64,000 nt of DNA from Rhizophagus irregularis (lineage: Eukaryota > Glomeromycota > Glomeromycetes > Glomerales > Glomeraceae), in assembly GCF_026210795.1 (NCBI RefSeq), contig NC_089443.1, positions 2,170,001 to 2,234,000 on the forward strand, written 5' to 3'. Positions 37,461 to 47,496 of the stretch are shown here, piece after piece. The notes below the pieces were generated by a model that worked only from the letters and a program-made list of their open reading frames with translations, was not told the DNA's origin and searched no databases. The number at the start of each line of letters is the position of its first letter. Position 1 is the first letter of the stretch. The position numbers were made by a program, and so were the translations under genes.

Positions 37461-37639
37461 GGATAACATTGACGTCATAATACTGAAAGAAAAAACGTTG
37501 TAGAAGGTAAAAAACATCGCAAGGATGACAACTTAAACTTGACAGATCATATGATCGTCAATGACGATAAAACTCGTCTCCAATCGTTTTGAACCTTCAC
37601 CTGCATCTAGAGAAGATTTTCTTCTGACGATGAAAACTA

Positions 37640-38001
37640 TCACACATCATTGATTTGATCGCCATTAGTTATAACTGGTGTAGATTTATCCTCCTTTCCA
37701 TCCATCTCTTCAGCATCTTGTTCTTCAATAAACTGAAATTATCATACATTCAAAATCTCCACTTGTAGATACATGTTCTAGGAAGGATGCTAAATTGCTG
37801 ATAAAAGAAAAATAAGTACGTATTAGAAATTTACTATAACGAAACCTTTTTATTCAAATATGAATTCACCTTGAGCATACACCATTCTTCTTGTCATCGA
37901 TCGTTCTTTCCACAACAGTGAACAATGTTTCAGCGTAAATTGGTGAAGCAAGGAACCCTGCAATCATAACGAACAAGATTATCGATAAATTCAAGGAGAA
38001 T
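37640..38001 (-). pseudogene. Small secreted-protein relic with a 15-base intron remnant
   Basis: Exon 38001-37870 reads FSLNLSIILFVMIAGFLASP followed by IYAETLFTVVERT, a typical signal-peptide core and cleavage region; it joins in phase to an exon from 37797 (NLASFLEHVSTSGDFE). That exon meets GTATGATAATTTCAG, which has intact intron ends but only 15 bases; skipping it restores frame to an acidic tail (FIEEQDAEEMDGKED...) ending at 37640. No start codon is found upstream. It looks like a secreted-protein gene that has lost its first exon and most of one intron. Family not recognised. Confidence 0.5.
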
Positions 38002-38059
38002 CTGTAAAAGGATATATACGATAAAGAAAAAGGCTATAGTAAGAAAGAGACGGTGTTAA

Positions 38060-38630
38060 TGATAAAGAAAAAATCTTCTAGGCGATATGGAGAAGAACGA
38101 GCTAATGGATCAAGTTCTGGAACTCCGGGTTTGCTCTTGGGTATTAAGCTGGTAAGTTTTAAGAACTTTCAAAACTTATTATTATTTAAAGAAACGTTAC
38201 AATAATGTTTCCTTGTTTTTTTTAGGATCTGGCTCCTTTTCTTGGATGACGGTAGTAATCTTAAAATGAAATTTTACTTTTATTTAAAGAAACGTTATAC
38301 TAACGTTTTCTTCTTTCTTTTAGGTTCAGAATTCCAGGTTTGTTCTTTGATAACGGGTGGTAAATAATGAATTTCAAAATTTTAATGCTTTTTTTCTCTC
38401 TTCTAGGAATTATCTAGCTAACGTTCTTTTATTTTATTTTGTAAGTTTTAGATTTGGTTCTTTGGGAGACCAGTACAACTGATAAGTTTCGTATGGAACA
38501 TGCTTGGTAAGTTTTGAAGGCACACTTCAAAATTTTACCCTTTTTTCTTTAGAAATATTTCACTAATGTTTCATTTCACTTTTTAGAAATTTTTCGATAA
38601 AGTTGGCTGGAAATAGTTGTTTGTTGGAAT
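38060..38630 (+). repeat. Hairpin/micro-exon-like repeat cluster 6
   Basis: Five units with blocks GTTCTGGAACTCCGGGTTTG (38114), GATCTGGCTCCTTTTCTTGG (38226), GTTCAGAATTCCAGG (38324) and others. Spacers carry AAGAAACGTTACAATAATGT and AAGAAACGTTATACTAACGT hairpins and pyrimidine tracts ending TTTTTTAG or CTTTTAG. Confidence 0.55.
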
Positions 38631-39451
38631 CGAACCAACTGGAAATATTCCAAACCGTTAACAACATAATGTAGATAGATAGTAGGGTAAATTAACAAGT
38701 GTAATTTAAATACAATAACGAAATAAAAAAAAATATATATGTTTAAATAAATAAATAAAGTATAGATATAAATAATACAATGTAGTGAATATTGGTAAGG
38801 ATTAAGAGAAATATCGGATTGCCAGAATTCTTCCGATATTCATATTACCCGTTACTTCTTGACCTGAAAGTCGCATGACTTGAACCTGATCTGCGCCAAA
38901 AACTGGTCACAAATCGGGTGGATCGATTAGATGACATTCAGGTTAAAATCGAAAATGTATAATAGGGCTATCGGGTATATGAAATTTACCCGGTAGCCCT
39001 TCATTTGACCAGTGAAGTTTTCATTTCATTTTTTTTCTTTAATGATATTCTTTTGGATAAGTAGATGGGTAAAGTAATAGATTAATATAATTTCTACTGG
39101 TCGATTTGTTGGGTGGTACTATGCAAATCGCTTATAATGTTTTTCTAATATTTTGACGATATTTTAACAATATATTAATAATATTGTTACTATGTTTTAC
39201 ATTTGAAAATATTGTAAAAATATTGTATTATTATTATAATTTAAGCATAAATAAAAAAATTTTCTCTCTCTTTTTTTTTATTATAGTTATTATATTGTTT
39301 TTCTATCATCTTTTTATTTTATTTAAATAGTATTTTTTAAATTATTATATTTTTATAGTTTTATTAAATTTATCTTATCATACTATTATAAAACTATATC
39401 GTAAAAATATTTTTTAAAATTTAGGGGTTTCAGCAAAGTTAATTTTTCATT
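38631..39451. other. Non-coding stretch with one strong hairpin
   Basis: A 13-base-pair hairpin (GGGCTATCGGGTA / TACCCGGTAGCCC, small loop) lies at about 38966-39000. The remainder is A+T-rich up to the LTR. No gene. Confidence 0.5.
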
Positions 39452-40314
39452 TGTTTAATTAAAATTAATTAAATGAAACTTATATTTTTATTGAGTTCTG
39501 TGGATGAGAACTATGGAATTACCTTGAATTCCGTTCTCTATTTATACAATTTTTATGCTACTTTCTATTCTATCTATATACTATCTTTTATGTTCTTTAC
39601 ATATTATCTTTGAACTATCTTTCTAATATACTTCTTTTATGTTCTTTTACATATTATCTTTGAACTATCTTTCTAATATGCTATCTATATTTTAAATACG
39701 CTATCTTTTAATATGCTATCTTATATATTATTTTATATGTTATCTTTTCTATTATTCAAATATTACATCGTAAAGAAATAATTTATAACCCATCTTTTAT
39801 GGTTGTGCTATCTTTTCTTTAAAATAATCTTCAAATATTATGTCGTAAAGATATAATCCATCTTTTGTGGCTGTGTTATCTTTTTATATATGTTCTTTTT
39901 AATATGTTATCTTTTATGTTCCATTTTTATACTATCTTTTCATATTATCTTCTATATTATTTTATGTTCTTTAGTCTTTCCAACATTATTTTATATATCC
40001 TTTTAATTCACTTTATGTGTTTTGCTTATAATCTATCTTTTGTGGCTTATAATTATTCTTTCTTATTGTTCTCATTGTTAAAGATTGCTAAGCCCCAATT
40101 GATCGACTCTATTTATCCTATTGGTTCTTTGTCAATCATTTGATAAATATTACATCATGTAGATCATTACTCTTCCTAAATGTTTAACCTTTTCGGCTAA
40201 TTATTTATCCATCCACGCCAATTCATAATTAATTTGTTCGTTCTTAATATTTGGTAATTACATTTGGCGATTAAATTTTATCATATTTTCATGCTTGATA
40301 TTCGGCCGTTTACA
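39452..40314 (-). repeat. 3' LTR
   Basis: Starts TGTTTAATTAAAATTAATTAA on the + strand and ends CGGCCGTTTACA. It matches 49374-50297 almost throughout but lacks about 73 bases near its left edge; the gap lies between short AATTAA repeats, which suggests slippage or recombination. Exact outer border is uncertain. Confidence 0.8.
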
Positions 40315-40330
40315 TTATCCCTCTCTTTGC
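40315..40330 (-). promoter_or_regulatory. Polypurine tract
   Basis: Read on the - strand GCAAAGAGAGGGATAA sits immediately upstream of the 3' LTR start (TGTAAACGGCC). Position and composition fit the plus-strand primer of reverse transcription. Confidence 0.7.
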
Positions 40331-40513
40331 TATTTGTGACCTCACAAATAATTTTAATAGAATCGAACTCGTGTCTTATCCATAATAATTTTAATTGAAT
40401 CGAACTCGGGTCTTATCGAATACCTCTTTTCCTCTAATTACTATTTTTGGTGTAAATCCCCTTCGATCGTAAAATTTCTTTAACCATTCTCCATTTTGTG
40501 GTGTTCTATATTT

Positions 40514-41737
40514 TTAGTCTTGTGTTCTTCTCCATTTCTCCACCTTTTTAAATACTTTTCTCCAGCTACTATTGTCATTTTTAACTTTTACTCGGCTGTA
40601 TCTTTTGGTATCTTTGTATACGCTCTGATTTTCTTCAAACATTTTAACCATGTCCAAATATTCATCCTTCTTTAATGTTGGGTATGATGATTTTTCCGTT
40701 TTCTTTGTTTCTCTTCCAATGTAATTTTCCAACATACGTCGCCATCTTTTTCTAAAAATATCACTATTGATTTATCTATTGTTTCTTTCAATCTGAATAT
40801 TTCTTTTTCCATTTCATGATTTCCATGTGGAGTAATTAATCCTCTGTCAAAACTTTTCGTCTTTTGGTAATAATATTCACAATATGGTGATTTGTCTAAA
40901 ATTATTATATCTGTATCTTCATCATATTCTAACATTCTTCTATTTATTTGTTCTACTACTTCTTTTCTAAATTTCCATTCTGTCTCCATCTTTGGTTCAT
41001 AAAATTCATCTTTATCTTTTCTTCTTCTTTTAAAAGTATTGAATCTTACTTTTAATCCTTGTTTTTCCCATTCTCCAATTAAATTTTGTACTATACTTGT
41101 TTTTCCCAATCCGTCTACTCCATCGATTATTACTATTTCTGGTTGATCCTCTACTATCTTTAATAACCTACTTAATGCGTCAGCATTCGTATTTTCTTTT
41201 CCCGATCTATGTATTACTTCAAAATTATATTGCTGTAATTCCATTACCCATCTTGCTCTTTTTCCTTTTGGTATCTTTGCATTCATTAACCCTTTTAATG
41301 CACTATGATCTGTTATTACTTTAAATTTTCTATCGATTAAATATTTATGAAAATGTTGAATTCCCCAAACTATTCCTAAACATTCCAATTCTGTTATCGG
41401 ATAATTTTCTTCTGCTGGTAATAAGCTTCTACTTGCATATGCTATTACTACTTCTTTTCCTTTTTCATCTTTTTGACTTAATACTGCATCTAGTCCTTTT
41501 CCTGATGCATCTGTTATTAATAAAAATTCTTTTTTCCAATCTGGATGTCGCAATATTGGATATTGTATTAACTTTTCTTTCAATTTCTCAAACGCTTCTT
41601 GTTGTTCTCTTCCCCAAATAAAAGGTATTCCCTTCTTTCTCAAATCACTTATTGGTCTTGCTATCTTTGAAAAATTCTTCACAAATTTTCTGTAATATGA
41701 ACAAAGTCCTAAAAATGATCTTACTTCTTTCACTGTT
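40514..41737 (-). CDS. Pol C-terminus: RNase H plus P-loop nucleotide-kinase-like domain
   Basis: After the nested hAT element the frame resumes (open from 41775) with the end of RT (RSFLGLCSYYRKFVKNFSKI), then RNase H with all four acidic positions visible (LLITDASGKGL, ELECLGIVWG, VITDHSAL, NADALSR). Only about ten residues later comes IVIIDGVDGLGKTSIVQ, a Walker A loop of the thymidylate/deoxynucleoside kinase kind, then IIILDKSPYCEYYYQK (DRS/DRY-like motif) and VIFLEKDGDVCW (LE.D..CW-like motif). A one-base shift in an A run near 40722 moves the rest to another frame (NYIGRETKK...DEYLDMVKMFE...VFKKVEKW), ending at 40514, as expected for the LID and C-terminal helices. Inferred role: phosphorylation of a deoxynucleotide, perhaps to feed reverse transcription. 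No integrase follows; only about 180 bases separate it from the LTR. Confidence 0.82.
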
Positions 41738-41745
41738 GTTGGTGC

Positions 41746-42965
41746 TAGTGTTTCGATCCGGGCAGAAACCGTCATCCGGATAAATTAAAAAAAATATCCG
41801 GTTTCTATCCGGATTATCCGACTCGGATAAAAATCCGGATATATCCGGGTAGAAACCGAAATCCGGATAAAATTATTTAAATTTTTTTTACTGTAGATCA
41901 TTTTTAATAAATAAAATTCGTGGCATTCATTTAATTTAATGTGGCATTTAATTAATTAAATATATGGCATTTAATTAACTACTAAATTCGTGGCATTTAT
42001 TAAATTTATGACAATTAAATTTCGTGGGATTGATATAAAAATTTATTTATAGCATTTATTTTTTTATTTATAAATTTAAGTACAGTTAGTTAATGTAGTC
42101 CTAAGCCCTAACCAAAATAAATAAATACTGTAATCATTTTCTTGGATTTTTTTGTAATTTCACTTGAAACATATTTTTGAATAGTGGAAAATAATTCATA
42201 AAATTATGGAAAACAGTAACGTTCAAGATTATATTACTCTAAGTGAAAATGAAGAGTCCAGTGATGAAGTTACAGAAATTACTCTAATACTAAAAAAGAG
42301 GATGACCTAAAAAATTATCTAGGACACTTGGAAAATAAAGGATGATAAGTGCTAGTAAAATAAGTTAACTATACTTGAATTAACAAGTCAAATATCAAAT
42401 AATCCAAATCCCTTTAAACTAACTACTACAATGACTAAACCACAAACAAAAGTGAGTTGGGTATGGGAATATTTTGTTAGAAAACAAAGTGAAAATGGAG
42501 AAATACGTGCATATTGTCAGTTTATATCAGATAATGGAGAAAATGTACAAAAAGTTATAAATATGATGGATCTGTTGTTAAGCATGGAATAACACCACCC
42601 ACAGAACACATTATATCTGAAAACAAATCAATAATAAATGCCGCGAATTTAATATATTAAATTCAAATTATGTGACAAATCTTGTGACATAACTTAAAAT
42701 TTTTCCTTGTGGTTAACGAATAATTAAAACAATAAAAAAAAATATTTAAAGTAATCATATATAATATTTTAACTCATCTGAAAATATATGAAATGTTATG
42801 ATTTAAATTTTAAAATTTTTTTTTATTTTTTATCCGGATTCCGGGTCAATCCGACCATTTTTTATCCGGATATTTATCCGGGTAAAAACCGTAATTATCC
42901 GGATACCTAAAAAAAAAAATTATCCGGGTTTATCCGGTTGAACCCGGCAACGGATCGAAACACTA
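41746..42965 (+). mobile_element. Nested non-autonomous hAT element (1220 bp)
   Basis: Termini TAGTGTTTCGATCCG and CGGATCGAAACACTA are perfect inverted copies, flanked by the 8-base duplication GTTGGTGC (41738-41745 and 42966-42973). Eight-base duplication and TAGTG ends define hAT. Subterminal TATCCGG/CCGGATA motifs fill both ends. The element interrupts the pol gene of the LTR retrotransposon; removing it with one duplication keeps pol in frame, so it arrived after the retrotransposon. Confidence 0.92.
42207..42592 (+). pseudogene. hAT transposase N-terminal relic with BED-type finger
   Basis: Two short frames: one from ATG 42207 (MENSNVQDYITLSENEESSD) ends quickly; another from ATG 42431 reads KVSWVWEYFVRKQSENGEIR then AYCQF, the start of a BED zinc finger, before a stop at 42592. 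The second cysteine and everything downstream, including the catalytic core, are missing, so the element cannot move itself. Confidence 0.6.
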
Positions 42966-43861
42966 GTTGGTGCTTTCATTTCCTTTATCTTTTCTATCTT
43001 TTTATCGTCTGGCCTTAATCCATCATTTCCTACTATATGTCCTAAAAATTCTATGTTTCTTTCCAAAAATCTACATTTCTTTAATTTTATTATTAAATTA
43101 TTCTCCTGTAACTTCTTTAATACTTTTTCCACATGTTCCATATGGTCTTTTAAATTTTCTGAATATATCATAATATCATCGATATATACTACCACAAAAT
43201 CGTTTATGTATTCTTCTAATATTTCATCCATTAATCTTTGAAATGTTGCTGGTGCATTAGTTAAACCGAATGGCATTACATTATACTCAAATAATCCTTT
43301 TGAACATACAAATGCTGTTTTTTCTTTGTCTTCTTCTTTCATTTCTACTTGATTAAATCCTGCCGCTAAATCTATACTTGAAAACCATTTTGCTTTTCTA
43401 TATTTGTCTAACAATTCATCCATTCTTGGTAAAGAAAAACTATCCATTATAGTTATCTTGTTTAACTTTCTATAATCAATACAGAATCTATATTTTCCCG
43501 TTTTCTTTCCTGCTAATGTAACCGGTGAACTCCATGGACTTTTTGATTTCCTTATCCTTCCTTGTTTTAATAATTTATCTACTTCTTCGCTTATAAATTT
43601 TGCCTTTTCATCTGTTTCTTTGTATCTTCTTTGCTTTATCGGTTCTACCCCCTCTTTTATTTTTATCTCATGTTGCGCTGCTTTTGTTCTTCCTTCTATT
43701 TCCCCGTCGTATTCTAAAATATCTTGGTATTCTAATAGTAATTTTACCATGTTTTCCCAAATTGGTTCTTCTACTTTCCCTATACTTAATTTTTGCATAA
43801 ATTTTCCACTTGGTTCGAGCATCTTTTCCGTCTCTCTCTCTTCAGAGCCAAGACTTTCTAT
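42966..43861 (-). CDS. Reverse transcriptase of the LTR element
   Basis: Open from about 43861 and cut at its 3' end by the hAT insertion. It shows the Ty3-type series: KSPWSSPVTLAGKKTGKYRF, CIDYRKLNKIT, SSIDLAAGFNQVEM, MPFGLTNAPATFQRLMD and the catalytic YIDD (VVVYIDDIMIYS), then NIEFLGHIVGNDGLRPDD. All catalytic aspartates are present. It is one frame away from the protease part: the upstream frame ends with TAG at 43860-43858 and the RT frame has a TAA at 43864-43862, leaving no real overlap, so a one-base mutation or error is more likely than programmed shifting. Confidence 0.92.
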
Positions 43862-44361
43862 TTAAAATTCTGGTGCATTCTGAATACCTCTCCTTCATCG
43901 TTACTTTCATATTCTTCATCGTCCTCGCTCTCCTCACTTTCATATGCTACTTCTCTTTCATATCCTACTGGAATTGTTATTATTTCTCCCTGTTCTTCTA
44001 TTCTTAAGGTATGATCTTCAAAATTTATTTTTGCATTATACAACTTCCATATATCATTTCCCAAAATTAGATCCTCTTCTTCCGAATCGATTACTTCAAC
44101 TTCTTTTAGTATCTCTAATTCATCTTTGTATCTCAAAGTTATATTTGCCTTTCCTAATGCTGCTATCTTTTACCCATTTGCTATTGTGCATCTAAATTTA
44201 CTTTTTCCAAATATAGGTATATTCAATCTTCTTCTTAATTTATCTGTTATCACACTTACTGCTGCTCCGGTATCTATTATTACATTCACTAATTGATCTT
44301 CAACTTCTAATTCCGTTCTCATTGCTGTAATTCTTTTTTCTTCATTTTTCATGGTCCCCAC
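43858..44361 (-). pseudogene. Aspartic protease region with one in-frame TAA
   Basis: In the same frame as gag, after its TGA stop. VNVIIDTGAAVSVITDKLRR carries the DTGA active-site triad of retroviral-type aspartic proteases. A TAA at 44172-44170 interrupts it; the same frame continues (LGKANITLRYKDELEILKEV, then DLILGNDIWKLYN) into an acidic linker ending at 43858. Confidence 0.75.
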
Positions 44362-44364
44362 CGA

Positions 44365-44376
44365 GTGTAGTCAATT
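44365..44376 (-). promoter_or_regulatory. Gag stop in leaky TGA CTA context
   Basis: The gag frame ends AAT TGA CTA CAC. The protease follows in the identical frame with no other start needed. TGA followed by CTA is the best-known stop-codon readthrough context, so gag-pro readthrough is plausible; the alternative is a chance nonsense mutation. Confidence 0.45.
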
Positions 44377-47300
44377 TTTCTCGTTTATATTTCTTAGTCT
44401 ATATATTCCTTCTCTCAGTTGCTTATGATACTTAGTATTCTCATTTATTAATTGTCCATACGTTATATTCGCTCTACAATTTTTCACGTCTCCCACAATA
44501 TCATAAGGTGGTATTCCGTCAGTTAATCTCAGTCCATATTCTCTGGGCTTTCCTGTTCCCGGTGACTTTGTTCTAGCCCAATTTCCAGATTCGTCTTGCC
44601 GCATTCCAGGGTAAAATAACTTGTCCCCTTTTGTGAACATTGGTTTATAAAATCTTCCGTCTTTTGTCATGGGTCGACGACCATAATTATAATCTTCTGG
44701 TCCTATTGGATTATCCCAATTTTGACTATCTCTGTGTACATTATTTTGTTCTGTCCTTTCGGGCATATATCTTGGTGTTGTTGTTCCACTTGGTATTTCT
44801 CTATCATCCATTCTATTTCCCGCTTCTCTTAATTCTTCTTGTAAATTTCCTTCTTCATTATTATTCTTATATCCCACTATTGGACTCGTTCTTCTCGTTT
44901 GTCTTCTCCCTTTTACTGCGTTATCTTTTGCGTATAATTCATTATAATAATTTAATTCTCTATCTTCATAATCATCGTAATAACCTTGTGTATAATACAT
45001 TTCACCGTATTGTGGTTCCCTATATTCATATCCATCGTAATCATATTCTTCTTGATCGTCATATTCTTCTATCATATTTACTCCTACATTCCTTCTTTTC
45101 TCTGGACACTCTCTTGAATAATGACCAGCTCTACCACATGTAAAGCATGTCGGTGCTCCTTTTTGGAATGACTGATTTCTTTGAATTGGTTGATTACTTT
45201 GTATTGGTTGGTTTCTTTGTGGCAATCGCCTATAACTCTGACTCGCTAAATTTCTTAATCTTTCATTCTCATCTTCTAACATCTTAATTTGTAACTTCGC
45301 AAAACTGCTTGCTAATTCATCTACACTTACTTCTTTATTTCTTACGTTCCCTTGAATAATGGGTTCTTGTCTTCTTTGTTCATCATTAATTTCTTTTGGT
45401 TGTACTTTATCTGTTAATGCTTCTAAACCTCTTTCCACGTTTTTTGCTATCTGAAATGCTGCATTTAAATCTGCTGGATTTCCCATTACTACGTCTTTAG
45501 TAAAATCCGGTTTTAATCCTCTATTAAAAATTCTCTTTTGCTGATTTGCTGCTACTGCTGCATCACCTCCCGCTCTCTTTAACATATATTTAAATCTCAT
45601 AAGGTATTGAGTTACATTCTCGTTTCCCTGTCTAATCTTTTCTAATTGTTCTAGCCATCTATCTTTAATTTCATCACTTGCATACTTTCCAATTATTCTT
45701 ACTCTTAATCTTAAATTATGATCTCCATTAACATTCCAATCGGTAATATTTATTCCTTCAGTCTTTAACCAATCTGCTGCTCCTCCCATTAATCTTGCTT
45801 TTGCTATTCTAAATCTTTGTGCATCATCATTCCCTAAACCATTCGCTGTAAATGTCTCCTCAAATTTATCTACCCATTCTTCTGGGTCTTCCCCACTGGT
45901 ACCGTAAAATGCTGGTATTTCCACAATAGCTCCCCTATTTGCGTTCAAATTTCCTATCGCATTAGTATTCGCTTGAACTTCTCCTTGTAATCCTGTCAAT
46001 GTTATTGGTGGTACCGCTAAATTGTTCCAATCTGCCCCAATATCATGACCATACATAGTATTCGTTACTGCTCTTAAATCTGTTCTGATTTCATCTCTTG
46101 TTACTGCCATTGTTATCTTTGGTTTTATTGGTGGTGCTGGTATTATCGGTATTATAGGTACTTCCTTTAATTTTTTATTTTTCTCTTTACTTTTTGGTTC
46201 TTTACTTGAGCCAATTTCGGGTCCTTTTATATCCTCTTTTACTTCATCTTCATCATCTACTGAATTTTCTTTTTCAATATCTTTTTCACATTTTATGCAA
46301 GTTTCTTTTCCGATTTTAAATTCTTTCTTTAATCTTTCAATTTCACATCTTTCGCATTCTTTTGTGTTTTCAACTCTCCATTGTAATATTTGTTCATCTA
46401 ATTCTTTATCTTCAAGATTCCATATTGTTAAATATTTCTTCATAAATTCATATGTTGTTATTATCTTTGCAGTTACTCCAAATTTTCTTATTCTTTCAAT
46501 TTCTGTTATTTCTACATCATAACCCATTCTTTTCAAATCCTTTCTAATTATTTCTTTGAATATCTTTGTTGTTTCTGTTTCTTCAACGTTATTAGATTTA
46601 TTAGATTCATCAGATTCCTCATCTGATATTTCTTCATTTTTACTAATTGGTAAATTTTCTTCTTTCCCATCGTCTGTCTCTGTTACAGTGTAACTTCTTG
46701 GTTTGTCATCACTATCTGTTTCATCTACATTTAATTGCTCAAACCCCCTAATCTTATCATAAACTTTTTCAGTTATTTCTTTGCTAATTCCCCAACCGTG
46801 TTCACGAACTCTTATGTGCATTGTGTGCAACATTAATCTAATCTTCTGTTTGAACGCTTCTATCTTTTCTGTTGACTCATCTTCTTTTAATTCAGCTTCT
46901 TCATATAATATATTTTTGTATCTTCTAATAGTGCTATCTTTACATTCTATAAAATTTGTTATAGCTTCTTTATACCATTCATAAAATTCCCTAAATCTTA
47001 TATTTACATCCCAATCTTCCAAAATATAACCATATCTTATTAATTCTTCGTTCCCTATCAATCTGTCTATTGTTTCATCTTCTTTATCATTTTCTATACA
47101 ATCTCTCACGATTACTATTATTATTATCTTTAATCCTTTTTCTCTTAATACTGGTTGTTTCAAGTATCTTATCGATTCGACCATTACATCTAATGCATCT
47201 CTAGTCCTTCCTTTTGTATAATTATTTCTTTCTTCACTATCTATACTTAATAAATTTAATAGCGCTCTTATAGTTTCTGCATTATAATCTTTTATCGTAT

Positions 47301-47496
47301 ATTCGAATTTTTGCAATATTTTCCAAAATTTCTTGAAAACTTCTGGTATATCTCTTATCAGATAACATATTTCACATGTTATATTTTCTCCTCTTAATTC
47401 GTCTATATCTATATTTCCGATATTTTCATCATGTCTTAATTTGTGATTTTCGTAATCAACTCTCCAAGTTTCGTACCATTCCATTGTTATAATCAT
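44371..47496 (-). CDS. Gag polyprotein with long N-terminal extension
   Basis: 1041 residues, uninterrupted. The first 500 residues are charged and helix-rich (MEWYETWRVDYENHKLRHDE...) and include a C-x2-C...C-x2-C group (ECERCEIERLKKEFKIGKET then CIKC, around residues 395-420); I do not recognise this part. A proline-rich joint (PIIPIIPAPPIKP, about residue 465) leads to the usual retrotransposon gag core (PAFYGTSGEDPEEWVDKFEE; WLEQLEKIRQGNENVTQYLM) and a CCHC zinc knuckle (CFTCGRAGHYSREC, about residue 785), followed by a Tyr/Asp-rich tail. It should form the particle that packages element RNA. At more than twice the usual gag length, the N-terminal extension may be an extra domain. Confidence 0.88.
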   Translation of the reverse strand: MIITMEWYETWRVDYENHKLRHDENIGNIDIDELRGENITCEICYLIRDIPEVFKKFWKILQKFEYTIKDYNAETIRALLNLLSIDSEERNNYTKGRTRDALDVMVESIRYLKQPVLREKGLKIIIIVIVRDCIENDKEDETIDRLIGNEELIRYGYILEDWDVNIRFREFYEWYKEAITNFIECKDSTIRRYKNILYEEAELKEDESTEKIEAFKQKIRLMLHTMHIRVREHGWGISKEITEKVYDKIRGFEQLNVDETDSDDKPRSYTVTETDDGKEENLPISKNEEISDEESDESNKSNNVEETETTKIFKEIIRKDLKRMGYDVEITEIERIRKFGVTAKIITTYEFMKKYLTIWNLEDKELDEQILQWRVENTKECERCEIERLKKEFKIGKETCIKCEKDIEKENSVDDEDEVKEDIKGPEIGSSKEPKSKEKNKKLKEVPIIPIIPAPPIKPKITMAVTRDEIRTDLRAVTNTMYGHDIGADWNNLAVPPITLTGLQGEVQANTNAIGNLNANRGAIVEIPAFYGTSGEDPEEWVDKFEETFTANGLGNDDAQRFRIAKARLMGGAADWLKTEGINITDWNVNGDHNLRLRVRIIGKYASDEIKDRWLEQLEKIRQGNENVTQYLMRFKYMLKRAGGDAAVAANQQKRIFNRGLKPDFTKDVVMGNPADLNAAFQIAKNVERGLEALTDKVQPKEINDEQRRQEPIIQGNVRNKEVSVDELASSFAKLQIKMLEDENERLRNLASQSYRRLPQRNQPIQSNQPIQRNQSFQKGAPTCFTCGRAGHYSRECPEKRRNVGVNMIEEYDDQEEYDYDGYEYREPQYGEMYYTQGYYDDYEDRELNYYNELYAKDNAVKGRRQTRRTSPIVGYKNNNEEGNLQEELREAGNRMDDREIPSGTTTPRYMPERTEQNNVHRDSQNWDNPIGPEDYNYGRRPMTKDGRFYKPMFTKGDKLFYPGMRQDESGNWARTKSPGTGKPREYGLRLTDGIPPYDIVGDVKNCRANITYGQLINENTKYHKQLREGIYRLRNINEKN

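Noticed and set aside
39865-40143. Open frame with hydrophobic residues in the LTR
   Set aside because: Arises from the T-rich LTR sequence, is present in both LTRs and has no family features.
43858-43868. Programmed -1 frameshift between protease and RT (TTTTAAA before the stop)
   Set aside because: The heptamer does not fit X XXY YYZ in the gag-pro frame and the two frames barely overlap, so a one-base mutation or error is simpler.
44640-45143. Long + strand open frame opposite gag
   Set aside because: Leucine/tyrosine/histidine-rich translation is the shadow of the gag frame on the other strand; no independent signal.
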